The notes beneath the pieces were generated by a model. The model was not told where the DNA came from. It saw nothing but the letters and a program-made list of their open reading frames with translations, and made no database searches. Below are positions 26,752 to 34,007 of a stretch of 64,000 nt of DNA, in pieces (the stretch's first letter is position 1; the number at the start of each line of letters is the position of its first letter). The DNA comes from Myxococcota bacterium (GTDB lineage Bacteria > Myxococcota_A > Bradymonadia > UBA7976 > UBA1532): NCBI GenBank assembly GCA_023150895.1, contig JAKLJY010000037.1:1-64000 (forward strand), read 5' to 3'. The translations under genes and the position numbers were made by a program.

Positions 26752-27822
26752 GTGGCGGTTCAACTCGACGCCGAGCCCGGTACCGGCCCGGGGCGCATCC
26801 CCCGGGTCGACTTCGAATTCACCACGGGCTGCGACCACCGGTGCGGCCACTGCTACAACGTCTGGAACACACCGGCCGACGGCCCGACCCCAGCGACGCC
26901 GGCCTACCCGCGCGGCGCCCTCGAGACCGAGGAACAATGGGCGATGATGGCCCGCGTCCTCGACGAGACCGGCGCGCAGCATGTCACCGTGACGGGGGGC
27001 GAACCCTTACTGCGGCGCGACGCCGTCGTGTTGCTCGAGCGCCTCTGCACCCGCGTCCGCACGGTGCAGCTCATCACCAACGGCAGTCACGTCACACCCG
27101 AGATCGCCGCCCGTTTCGCCCGGGCGGGACTGCGCTCGGTGCAGCTCACGCTCCTGTCCGCCGACCGGGACACACATGATCGCCTCAAGGGGGCGGTGTG
27201 TTTCGACGACACCGTCCGCGCCGCGCTGGAGCTGCGCGAGGCCGGCGTGCCGGTGCAGTGCTGTTTCGTGGCCCTGCGCGAGAACGCCGGCATGCTGGCC
27301 GGTGTCATGGAGCTCTGCCTCGTCCTGGGCATCCGGGGGCTGAGTTACAATCGCATGTCTCCGACGGGCTGGGCGGTGGACGAGATTGAACGTCTGATGC
27401 CGGAGATCGCCGCCGTCGAGGCCGATCTCGCGACGGCGAACCGCCTCGGGCCGCGGTATCAGATCCGGGTGAGCACGGCGATGCCCATCCCGCCGTGTCT
27501 CATCCGCATGGGGCGCTATCCGCACGTGCAGTTCGGCTTCTGCAGCGTGGGCAGTCATTCGCCCAACATCGTCGTCGACCCCCTCGGCAACGTGCGCTCC
27601 TGCAATCTGTCGAGCGAGATCCTGGGCAATACGCGCGCACAGCCGTTCGCCGAGATCCTCGCGAACCCCTACCTCGAGCGTTTCCCGCGGACGGTGCCCG
27701 AGCCCTGCCGCGGCTGCGCGTACGAACGCTCGTGTCAGGGCGGTTGCAAGGAGAGCGGCGCGGCCACCTACGGCGCCCTCGGCGAGCTCGAACCCTTCGT
27801 CCGGCAGGGGATGCCCGCGTGA
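26752..27822 (+). CDS. radical SAM/SPASM protein, candidate peptide maturase
   Basis: This 356-residue protein has an N-terminal radical SAM domain with the iron-sulfur motif CDHRCGHC (Cys27, 31, 34) and the SAM-binding VTVTGGEPLL. The C-terminal SPASM region contains the auxiliary-cluster cysteines GFCSVGSH...VRSCNLSSE...EPCRGCAYERSCQGGCKESG (about residues 262-340). SPASM radical enzymes typically modify ribosomally made peptides (thioether or carbon-carbon crosslinks) or activate sulfatases. Translation begins at GTG, six bases after the stop of the VGPCL-repeat lipoprotein, and the stop overlaps the next gene, so it is translated with its presumed substrate and partner. Confidence 0.85.
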   Translation: MAVQLDAEPGTGPGRIPRVDFEFTTGCDHRCGHCYNVWNTPADGPTPATPAYPRGALETEEQWAMMARVLDETGAQHVTVTGGEPLLRRDAVVLLERLCTRVRTVQLITNGSHVTPEIAARFARAGLRSVQLTLLSADRDTHDRLKGAVCFDDTVRAALELREAGVPVQCCFVALRENAGMLAGVMELCLVLGIRGLSYNRMSPTGWAVDEIERLMPEIAAVEADLATANRLGPRYQIRVSTAMPIPPCLIRMGRYPHVQFGFCSVGSHSPNIVVDPLGNVRSCNLSSEILGNTRAQPFAEILANPYLERFPRTVPEPCRGCAYERSCQGGCKESGAATYGALGELEPFVRQGMPA

Positions 27823-29984
27823 CCGCCCCGGCGGTGCTCCTCGTTTCGCCGGGGGTCCTTCGGGCGGCGGATCTCGACTTCGGGCTGCCGCACCTCGTCA
27901 GCCTGGGGGGGTATCTGCGGCAGCAGCTCCGCGTGCGGGTGGAGATCGTCGACCTGTGTTGGGAGGGCGGCGATCCGGAGCATCTCTCGCGCGTGCTGAC
28001 GGGCCTCGGGCCGTTTCAGGTCGTCGGTCTGTCGTGTTACTCGAGCTTCGATCTGCTGCGGTGTCTGGCGGTCGGTCGTTTCCTGAAGCGGTTGTTCCCC
28101 GGGGTGACGCTGGTGGCGGGCGGATACCATGCCAGCGCGTTGCCCGACGATCTGTTGTTCGACGGCTCGCCCTTCGACGCGGTGATCGCCGGGGAGGGGG
28201 AGCGCCCCTTCGCCCGCCTGGTCGAGACGGTGCTCGGCGGCGGGCGACCGGACCCCCGACCGCCGCGCGACCTGCCCGAGCACCTCGACGACCTGCCTCC
28301 CTACGACTGGTCGCTGCTCGACCGCTACTGGCCCCGGGCGCACGAGCTCGGTCGCAAGTTGCAGGTCTATCTGTCGCGCGGGTGCCCATATCACTGCACG
28401 TTCTGCATGGAGCGCGCGAAGTCCGGTTACGCGTGGCGGGCGTTCTCACCCGCGCGGGCGGTGGACGAGCTCGTCCGTCTGTCGAAGTTCACCGACCTCG
28501 GTCGCTGGGTGGTGAACCTGGCCGACCCCCTCTTCGGCTGGCAGCGGGCGTGGCGGCGCGAGGTCCTCGAAGGCATCCTGCGTGCGGGGCTCGCCCCCCG
28601 GCAGTTCTGGACGCTGACGCGCGCGGACGACCTGCAATCCGAAGACGTCGAGCTGCTCGCGCGGGCGCGCTTCTCCATCGGCATCGGCCTGGAGAGCGGC
28701 AGCCCGACGATGCTCGGCATCATGCAGAAGGGCAACACGCCGGAGAAATACCTCGCCGCCCTCGAACGCCTGATGGACGAGAGCCGGCGCTTCGGTCTGA
28801 ACTGGGCGGCGAACATCATCGTCGGTCACCCCGGTGAGACGCCGGAGACGATGGTCGAGACCCGGGACTTCCTGCGGCGCCTGTATTCGCGCGCCGCAGA
28901 GACCTCCGGCTGGCTGTCCGTCGACCCGTTCCGGCTGTATCCCGGCGCGCTGGTGCACGAACAGATGGCCGAGTGGTCGCAGCGCTACGGCACCCGCTTC
29001 CACCACCCGACGTGGTGGAAGAGCTGGTACGACGGGGCGTTCCGGGCGCAGCACGTGGACCCCTCGGCGTCGCTGAGCTACGAGGCGCGGGTGCGCTTCA
29101 TGTATGACACCTACGGGCCCCTGGTGCGCGACATCGCCGCCCGGTTCCGGGGACAGGGGCGCAGCGTGGACCGCGTCTTCGAGCGCAGCGTCGCCGAGCA
29201 GGTCGACCTCCTCTCCCCGCAGCAGCGCGATGTGCACCTCTCCCGGGCGGCGGCGGCCCGGGGGCCGTCGGAAACCGACGCAGCCCTGGGGCTGGCCTTT
29301 CCCCTGGGTCTGAACCTGCGCGATCCCCGCACGCAGGCCCGGGAAGCGGCCGTGCGTCGATTGCTGGAGGCGGGCGTGTTGCGCTCGGCCGTGGTCGTCG
29401 AGGCGCTGCTGGCGGTGAACCCGGCCGACACGCTGAAGGACGACGACGTGGCGCTTCTGTTGGGCGAGCGACCGGCGACGCCCGGCATGCTCGGACCGGA
29501 GGGGCCCGTGCCGCGCGTGCTGCCCGTGCGCATCGTCGCGCTCGCCCTCGAGGCGCTCGGCCTCACGGCGGGGGACCGGGCCGTCGATCTCGCTGCGTCG
29601 ACGGGGTATGTCGCCGCCCTGATGCGGCACCTCGTCGGTCCGTCGGGCGAGGTCGTGGTCACGAGCGGCGATCCCACGCGGCCGCGGGGCCTGACCGGCC
29701 TCTTCGACGGCCTGTTTCTCGGCGGCGCGGTCCCGGCCTTCCCGGCGGGGCTGACCGGTCTCCTGCAGCCCGAGGGCGGGCGGGCGGTGACGTTCATCGG
29801 GCCGCGGTTTCGCCCGCAGGACATGGTCTGCCTGACGCGACGCGCCACGGGCGCCGGGACAGAGGCCGGCGGCGCGGAGCCCGGCGCTCTGGGCGGCCTG
29901 CAGGAGCGCCTGCTCGCCGTGGTCGCGGTGCCGGCCCTGCGCGGCGTGGCCGGGTGGCTGCGCACCCCGCCGGCGGGTCCGTGA
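27819..29984 (+). CDS. B12-binding-type radical SAM protein with C-terminal PCMT-like domain
   Basis: The 721-residue protein begins with a cobalamin-binding-like Rossmann domain (VGLSCYSSFDLLRCLAVGRF...LVAGGYHASALP, residues 1-150). A radical SAM domain follows with the cluster motif CPYHCTFC (Cys188, 192, 195) and GIGLESGSPTMLGIMQKG. The last 200 residues contain LPVRIVALALEALGLTAGDR and ASTGYVAALMRHLVGPSGEV, resembling the start of protein-L-isoaspartate O-methyltransferase (PCMT) domains, though the SAM motif is degenerate (DLAASTGY). B12 radical enzymes often C-methylate unreactive carbons. GTG start overlaps the upstream stop; the 3' end overlaps the HEAAH gene. The C-terminal assignment is less certain than the rest. 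Confidence 0.8.
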   Translation: MTAPAVLLVSPGVLRAADLDFGLPHLVSLGGYLRQQLRVRVEIVDLCWEGGDPEHLSRVLTGLGPFQVVGLSCYSSFDLLRCLAVGRFLKRLFPGVTLVAGGYHASALPDDLLFDGSPFDAVIAGEGERPFARLVETVLGGGRPDPRPPRDLPEHLDDLPPYDWSLLDRYWPRAHELGRKLQVYLSRGCPYHCTFCMERAKSGYAWRAFSPARAVDELVRLSKFTDLGRWVVNLADPLFGWQRAWRREVLEGILRAGLAPRQFWTLTRADDLQSEDVELLARARFSIGIGLESGSPTMLGIMQKGNTPEKYLAALERLMDESRRFGLNWAANIIVGHPGETPETMVETRDFLRRLYSRAAETSGWLSVDPFRLYPGALVHEQMAEWSQRYGTRFHHPTWWKSWYDGAFRAQHVDPSASLSYEARVRFMYDTYGPLVRDIAARFRGQGRSVDRVFERSVAEQVDLLSPQQRDVHLSRAAAARGPSETDAALGLAFPLGLNLRDPRTQAREAAVRRLLEAGVLRSAVVVEALLAVNPADTLKDDDVALLLGERPATPGMLGPEGPVPRVLPVRIVALALEALGLTAGDRAVDLAASTGYVAALMRHLVGPSGEVVVTSGDPTRPRGLTGLFDGLFLGGAVPAFPAGLTGLLQPEGGRAVTFIGPRFRPQDMVCLTRRATGAGTEAGGAEPGALGGLQERLLAVVAVPALRGVAGWLRTPPAGP

Positions 29985-30757
29985 GGCCGCCGCCGTCCGT
30001 CACCGTCGAGCGCTCGGCCATCGCCGACGTCGGATACGGGCTCCTGGCGGCCGTCGACCTCGGTCGAGACGCGGCGAACCTGTACGCCCCCCGGCCCGAG
30101 TTTGATCGGCTCGCGCCCGCACCCGCGCCGGCCTGGGCTGCGGCCCTGCAGGCCGCGATGCGTGCACACCCCCGGGATGCGCTCGTGCTGCAGGGCTGGC
30201 CGCTGCGGGCACCGTCGCTCGCCGATCTGGCCACCCCGCCGGTCGCGCCGGCGCTTCGGACCCCCTGGGCGCGCGCCGCGGCCGCCGAGTCCCGCGCGGC
30301 CGAGGTCCGGGCATTTGCGCCCGCGACGCCATCGCTCGCGTCGCCATCGCTCGCGTCGCTGCCAGCGTTGCTGGCGGCGCTCTGGCAGCCGCTCGGGGTC
30401 GAGGCGCCCGCAACGTGTCGAGTCGTGGACTGTCGACCACTGGGCCCCCATGGCCGGACGCACACGCAGGCGGGCGTGTTCGTCGTGGCGACGTCGCTCG
30501 ACGAAACGGGCGATCACCCCCTGATGCAGATCTTCCACGAAGCGGCGCATCCGGTGACGGACGCGGCCGTCTTCGCCCGCCTCGGCGCAGACGCGCAGGG
30601 CGCGCGCCGGACGGCCGTCGGGACCCCGGGATTCGAGGTCCACCGGGTGCTCGAGGCGACCGCGGTGGCCTACGGGCAGGCCGTCCTCGAGGCGCACGCG
30701 CCGTCGCTCCTCCCGGCGTACCGAGCGTGGTGTTCACGGTGGGTGTATTCTACCTGA
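29981..30757 (+). CDS. HEAAH-motif putative zinc metallopeptidase
   Basis: The 258-residue protein has no recognised family. Its one striking motif is QIFHEAAHPVTD (His186-His190), an H-E-x-x-H zinc site, followed about 35 residues later by HRVLEATAVAYGQ, whose Glu (about 225) could be the third ligand of a gluzincin. No signal peptide is present, so it should be cytoplasmic. Residues 75-140 are Ala/Pro-rich with a TPSLASPSLASLPAL stretch. It overlaps the B12 radical SAM gene as GTGA and closes the operon, so a role in trimming the modified VGPCL protein or a leader is attractive, but unproven. An earlier ATG at 29954 is possible but less likely. Confidence 0.6.
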   Translation: MRPPPSVTVERSAIADVGYGLLAAVDLGRDAANLYAPRPEFDRLAPAPAPAWAAALQAAMRAHPRDALVLQGWPLRAPSLADLATPPVAPALRTPWARAAAAESRAAEVRAFAPATPSLASPSLASLPALLAALWQPLGVEAPATCRVVDCRPLGPHGRTHTQAGVFVVATSLDETGDHPLMQIFHEAAHPVTDAAVFARLGADAQGARRTAVGTPGFEVHRVLEATAVAYGQAVLEAHAPSLLPAYRAWCSRWVYST

Positions 30758-30761
30758 ATAC
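30745..30761. other. small hairpin at the end of the VGPCL operon
   Basis: GTATTC, a five-base loop and GAATAC form a perfect six-base stem spanning the stop codon of the HEAAH gene. It lacks a T-tract, so a terminator role is only possible. Confidence 0.25.
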
Positions 30762-30771
30762 GAGAATGGCG

Positions 30772-30800
30772 TTGCATGCGCCGCTGAACGTTGCTTGTAT
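30772..30800 (+). promoter_or_regulatory. sigma-70-type promoter for the acidic-repeat lipoprotein
   Basis: TTGCAT at 30772-30777, a 17-base spacer and TTGTAT at 30795-30800 form a plausible -35/-10 pair. The predicted start of transcription, about 30807, coincides with the first base of the leader stem described at 30808. Confidence 0.5.
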
Positions 30801-30807
30801 GGGGCCT

Positions 30808-30857
30808 CTCCGTATTCTGGACTCGTGATGTCGATCACGAACCAACCCGATACGGAG
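30808..30857 (+). promoter_or_regulatory. nested leader hairpin that pairs with the ribosome binding site
   Basis: An outer eight-base stem CTCCGTAT (30808-30815) / ATACGGAG (30850-30857) encloses a perfect seven-base inner stem TCGTGAT/ATCACGA (30823-30840) with a four-base loop. The GGAG at 30854-30857, eight bases before the ATG at 30866, is the ribosome binding site and lies inside the outer stem. The structure could act as an RNA switch or thermometer. The inner palindrome could instead be a protein operator, for example for the neighbouring TIGR02147 regulator. Confidence 0.55.
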
Positions 30858-30865
30858 TCCACGAA

Positions 30866-31771
30866 ATGAAGTCCAGCACCCCCGCCCGTACCCTCCTCAC
30901 CCTCCTTTCCGCCGGCGCGTTGCTCCTCGGCCTGACCGGCTGCGGCGCATCCGACGACGGGCGCGCCGTCGACGTCGGCGCCACGGCCCGGCCCGGCCCC
31001 CTCGGCGCCCTGCTCGGCAGCATTCGCACGACGAACGGTCCGGACGGGCTGCGCTTCAGCGATGGTCACCGGACCGTCCTCGTCGACGGGGCGGACCTCA
31101 CCTTGGGCGGGCTCGCGCTCGATCAGGGGGGCGTAGACGGCCTCGTCGCCGCCCTCGTCGACCACGTGAAGGTCTCGCTGCCCCTCGACGGACGGGTGGC
31201 GCCGGTGGCCTCGGCGGCGGCTCCGACCGGGCGGTACACCGCCGCTCGCGTGGACGACGGTGCCTCCGTCGAACTCCGCGGCGTCGTCGACGGTCGGCGG
31301 TTCACGTTCACCGCCTGGCTGCCCGCCGCCACCGCGCTGCCCCTGCTCGACGCCGTCGAGGTGGGCAGCGTCCGCCCGGGTCAACTGACGCTCGCCCTCG
31401 ACCTCTCGCGCATCCTGGCGCCCGAGGGCCGCTTGCCGGACGCCGCGGCCCTGGTCGCGCAGGGGGCGGCCGGCGCGGGGCAGGGTGACCTCTCCGCCGC
31501 CCTCGCCGGCTACGAGGACGACGACCGCGACGGTGTCTGCGAGCCCGGCGACGACCACGGCGGCCACGGTGAGGGCGAGACCGAGAACGAACACGAGACC
31601 GAGCACGGGCCCGAGTCCGAGATCGAGGTCGAGACCGAGCACGGGCCCGAGTCCGAGACCGAGGTCGAGACCGAGCACGGGCCCGAAAACGAGACCGAGA
31701 CCGAGACCGAGCACGGGCCCGAAACCGAAACCGAAGACCCGGCCGACGACCGCGGCCGCGACCGAGGCTGA
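30866..31771 (+). CDS. lipoprotein with acidic ETEHGPE repeats
   Basis: This 301-residue lipoprotein has a clear signal (lipobox LTGC, Cys26). Residues 45-230 are a beta-rich domain of unknown type with balanced composition, ending in an Asp-rich loop YEDDDRDGVCEPGDDHGG that could bind calcium. The tail contains four 12-residue repeats of the form ETEHGPESEIEV, then DPADDRGRDRG. The extreme acidity suggests cation binding. It is followed seven bases later by the TIGR02147 regulator and then another lipoprotein that also ends in Asp/Glu-rich sequence; such trios are typical of Myxococcota. A leader hairpin may control its translation. Confidence 0.8.
   Translation: MKSSTPARTLLTLLSAGALLLGLTGCGASDDGRAVDVGATARPGPLGALLGSIRTTNGPDGLRFSDGHRTVLVDGADLTLGGLALDQGGVDGLVAALVDHVKVSLPLDGRVAPVASAAAPTGRYTAARVDDGASVELRGVVDGRRFTFTAWLPAATALPLLDAVEVGSVRPGQLTLALDLSRILAPEGRLPDAAALVAQGAAGAGQGDLSAALAGYEDDDRDGVCEPGDDHGGHGEGETENEHETEHGPESEIEVETEHGPESETEVETEHGPENETETETEHGPETETEDPADDRGRDRG
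31595..31738 (+). repeat. 36-bp tandem repeat encoding ETEHGPExExEx
   Basis: The unit GAGACCGAGCACGGGCCCGA begins at 31595, 31631, 31667 and 31703, giving four copies with an exact 36-base (12-codon) period inside the acidic lipoprotein gene. Confidence 0.9.
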
Positions 31772-31777
31772 GAGGCG

Positions 31778-32662
31778 ATGGAAGACACCCCCGCGCGCCC
31801 GCCGTCCGCTGTGCCCGCCCGTCCCGATCCGGAGGCGTTCACGGACCATCGCGCCTATCTGCGGGCGATGATCGCGTACCTGAAGCACACGCAGAAGCGC
31901 TTCTCGTACCGCTGGTTTTCGCAGGCCGCGGGGTATGCCTCACCCAACTTCCTGAAGCTCGTCGCCGAGGGGCAGCGGCAGCTTTCGCTCGAGTCCATCG
32001 GGCGGTTCGCCGACGCGCTCGGCCTCGACGAACGGGAGCGTGAGCAGTTCGAGGCGCTCGTGCGGCTCGGGCAGGCGACGACGGACGCGGAACGCAACCG
32101 GCACTACGTCCGTCTGCGGCGCAGCGGTGGCGTGACCCCGGCCCTGCGCCTCGAGCGCGCGCACTATGACCTCTACTCGGTCTGGTATGCCGTGCCCGTG
32201 CTGGATCTGCTCGCCGAGCCCGATTTCCGGGAAGACCCCGAGTGGATCGCCCGCCGGATGCACCCGCGCATCAAACCGGCCGAGGCGCGGCGGGCGTTGG
32301 TCCTGCTCGAACAGACGGGCCTGGCGCATCGGGATGCGTCCGGTCGCCTGGTTCGAGGACACGCGAAGATTACGACGCCGCCGACGGTCCGGTCCCTCGG
32401 TGTCCGCAATTTCCACCGCGCCATGCTGGCGCACGCGGCCGACGCGCTCGACGGCCTGCCCGTGGAGGCACGGGACATCACCTCGGTGACGGTGGCGATG
32501 AGCGCCGGACAATTCGAGGCCGTGCGCGCCCGCGTCGCCGCGTTCCGGCAGGCACTCCTGGATCTCGTCGAGGACGCGCCGATCGAGACGGCGGGCGACG
32601 ATCGCGAGGTCTACGTGCTCGGATTCCAGATCGTACCCGTCACTCAGAAACCGAAGGGATGA
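31778..32662 (+). CDS. TIGR02147-family putative DNA-binding regulator
   Basis: This 294-residue protein belongs to the TIGR02147 family, abundant in Fibrobacter and Myxococcota. The N-terminal HTH-like segment is FTDHRAYLRAMIAYLKHTQK...FSYRWFSQAAGYASPNFLKLVAEGQR (written here in two parts), followed by the conserved YDLYSVWYAVPVLDLL and the C-terminal VRNFHRAMLAHAADAL...ITSVTVAMSAGQFEAVR region. Family members are thought to be transcription regulators and are usually encoded next to a small lipoprotein gene; here one flanks it on each side (gaps of 6 and 4 bases). The ligand is not known. Confidence 0.87.
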   Translation: MEDTPARPPSAVPARPDPEAFTDHRAYLRAMIAYLKHTQKRFSYRWFSQAAGYASPNFLKLVAEGQRQLSLESIGRFADALGLDEREREQFEALVRLGQATTDAERNRHYVRLRRSGGVTPALRLERAHYDLYSVWYAVPVLDLLAEPDFREDPEWIARRMHPRIKPAEARRALVLLEQTGLAHRDASGRLVRGHAKITTPPTVRSLGVRNFHRAMLAHAADALDGLPVEARDITSVTVAMSAGQFEAVRARVAAFRQALLDLVEDAPIETAGDDREVYVLGFQIVPVTQKPKG

Positions 32663-32666
32663 ATCC

Positions 32667-33500
32667 ATGACTTCGCTTCTCACCCCCCGTGCGGTCGTCA
32701 CCGCGCTCGCGCTGGCCGGCTGCGGCGGCGACGGGACCGACGACGGCAACGGGACGCTTGCCGAGGGCACCAACACCGGGAACGGCGCGGCGGAGACCTT
32801 CGAGGTCCGCCTCGCGGCCCTGAGCCCCGGCGGACCGGCCGTGGGCGGGCCGCAGGAGACGATCGACGGGGCCGACGGCGCCGTGCGCATCGACCGGGCG
32901 CGCGCCGCGGTCCGGGAGGTCCGCTTCCAGCTCCCGGACGGCCGGCGCTGCGATACCCTGCCGGCCGGGCTGGTTGCGCCGCCCTGGGTTTGCCCGTCCG
33001 GGGACGACAGGGTCCGCTTCGACGCATCGTTCGTGGTCGATCTGCTCGATCCGGCGCCCCCGGCGGCCCTGGCGGATGCCCCGCTGCCGGCCCTGAACTG
33101 GCGGCGCGCCGAGGTGCGCTTCGCGGACGGTCGGGACCTCGTACCGGCCGGCGATCCCCTCACCGACGCCGCGCTGGACCTCGGGGGGACGCTCGGCGAT
33201 GGCGGCGCCGGCCGGCGATTCGCCCTGGCGCTGTCCACCTCGCTCGACGTGCGCTTCGAGGCGGACGCGGGCGAGATCGACCCGGCCACGGGGGTGCCCG
33301 GCGTGCTGCTCGGCCTCGACGTCTCGCGATGGTTCGCCGCCGTGCCCTTGACGGCCTGCGCCGCGGACGCGGACGACGCGGACGACCCGGACGAAGACGA
33401 AATCGACGCCACCGGGCTGGGCGGCGCGTGCGCCGACCTCGAGGACGCCGTGGAGGCGGCCCTCGAAAACTCCGGTGATCTGCGCCGCGACGACGACTGA
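32667..33500 (+). CDS. lipoprotein with acidic C-terminus
   Basis: The 277-residue product has a short signal ending in LAGC (Cys19) and a Gly/Thr/Asn linker. A domain at residues 40-235 follows with the pattern RAAVREVRFQLPDG and VDLLDP, which resembles the TIGR02147-associated lipoproteins rather than any enzyme, and an Asp-rich stretch DADDADDPDEDE leads to a Cys-containing tail. It is probably periplasmic or outer-membrane anchored. The gene lies four bases after the regulator and is probably co-transcribed with it and the preceding lipoprotein. Confidence 0.78.
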   Translation: MTSLLTPRAVVTALALAGCGGDGTDDGNGTLAEGTNTGNGAAETFEVRLAALSPGGPAVGGPQETIDGADGAVRIDRARAAVREVRFQLPDGRRCDTLPAGLVAPPWVCPSGDDRVRFDASFVVDLLDPAPPAALADAPLPALNWRRAEVRFADGRDLVPAGDPLTDAALDLGGTLGDGGAGRRFALALSTSLDVRFEADAGEIDPATGVPGVLLGLDVSRWFAAVPLTACAADADDADDPDEDEIDATGLGGACADLEDAVEAALENSGDLRRDDD

Positions 33501-33562
33501 TCCGCAGGGCCCTCGTGGGCCCACCCCTTGCGATCCGGCCGGTTCGGGGCCATCTTGCGCGG

Positions 33563-33976
33563 ATGCAGACGGACGCACAGTGGCGCGAGGTGCTGAGCGA
33601 GCGCGGCTTGCGGGTCACGCGCGGGCGCCTCGACGTCCTCGCCGGCCTCGAGGCGGCCGACGGGCCCCTGAGTCACCCCGAGTTGACCGAGCGTCTCGCC
33701 GAACGCGGGCTGGATCGGGCGACGGTCTACCGCAACCTGATCTCGCTGGCGGAGGCCGGCCTGCTCATCGCGACGCACGTCGACCGCGTGACCCGCTACG
33801 AGCTGCGCGGGGTCGCTCGGCCGCACCACGAGGCGCACCCGCACCTCGTCTGCACCGACTGCCATGCGGTGCGTTGCCTGCCGGCGTCGTCGGTGACGCT
33901 CCATGGCATCGCCGCGACGGGTGAGGTCGACGCGGTCGAACTGCGGGGCCGCTGCGCCGAGTGTCGGGCCACCTGA
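33563..33976 (+). CDS. Fur-family metalloregulator
   Basis: This 137-residue Fur/PerR/Zur-family repressor has a winged-helix DNA-binding half (GLRVTRGRLDVLAGL...LDRATVYRNLISLAEAGLL) and a dimerisation half with metal ligands: RYELRGVARPHHEAHPHLVC, C-T-D-C and a C-terminal C-A-E-C, which would hold a structural zinc. The metal specificity cannot be told from sequence alone. It is the last plus-strand gene before the convergent histidine kinase. The ATG at 33563 gives the usual length; the earlier in-frame start lies in the intergenic gap. Confidence 0.92.
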   Translation: MQTDAQWREVLSERGLRVTRGRLDVLAGLEAADGPLSHPELTERLAERGLDRATVYRNLISLAEAGLLIATHVDRVTRYELRGVARPHHEAHPHLVCTDCHAVRCLPASSVTLHGIAATGEVDAVELRGRCAECRAT

Positions 33977-34007
33977 CCGACCGGGATTGCCCCGCGCCGG
34001 CCGTTTC

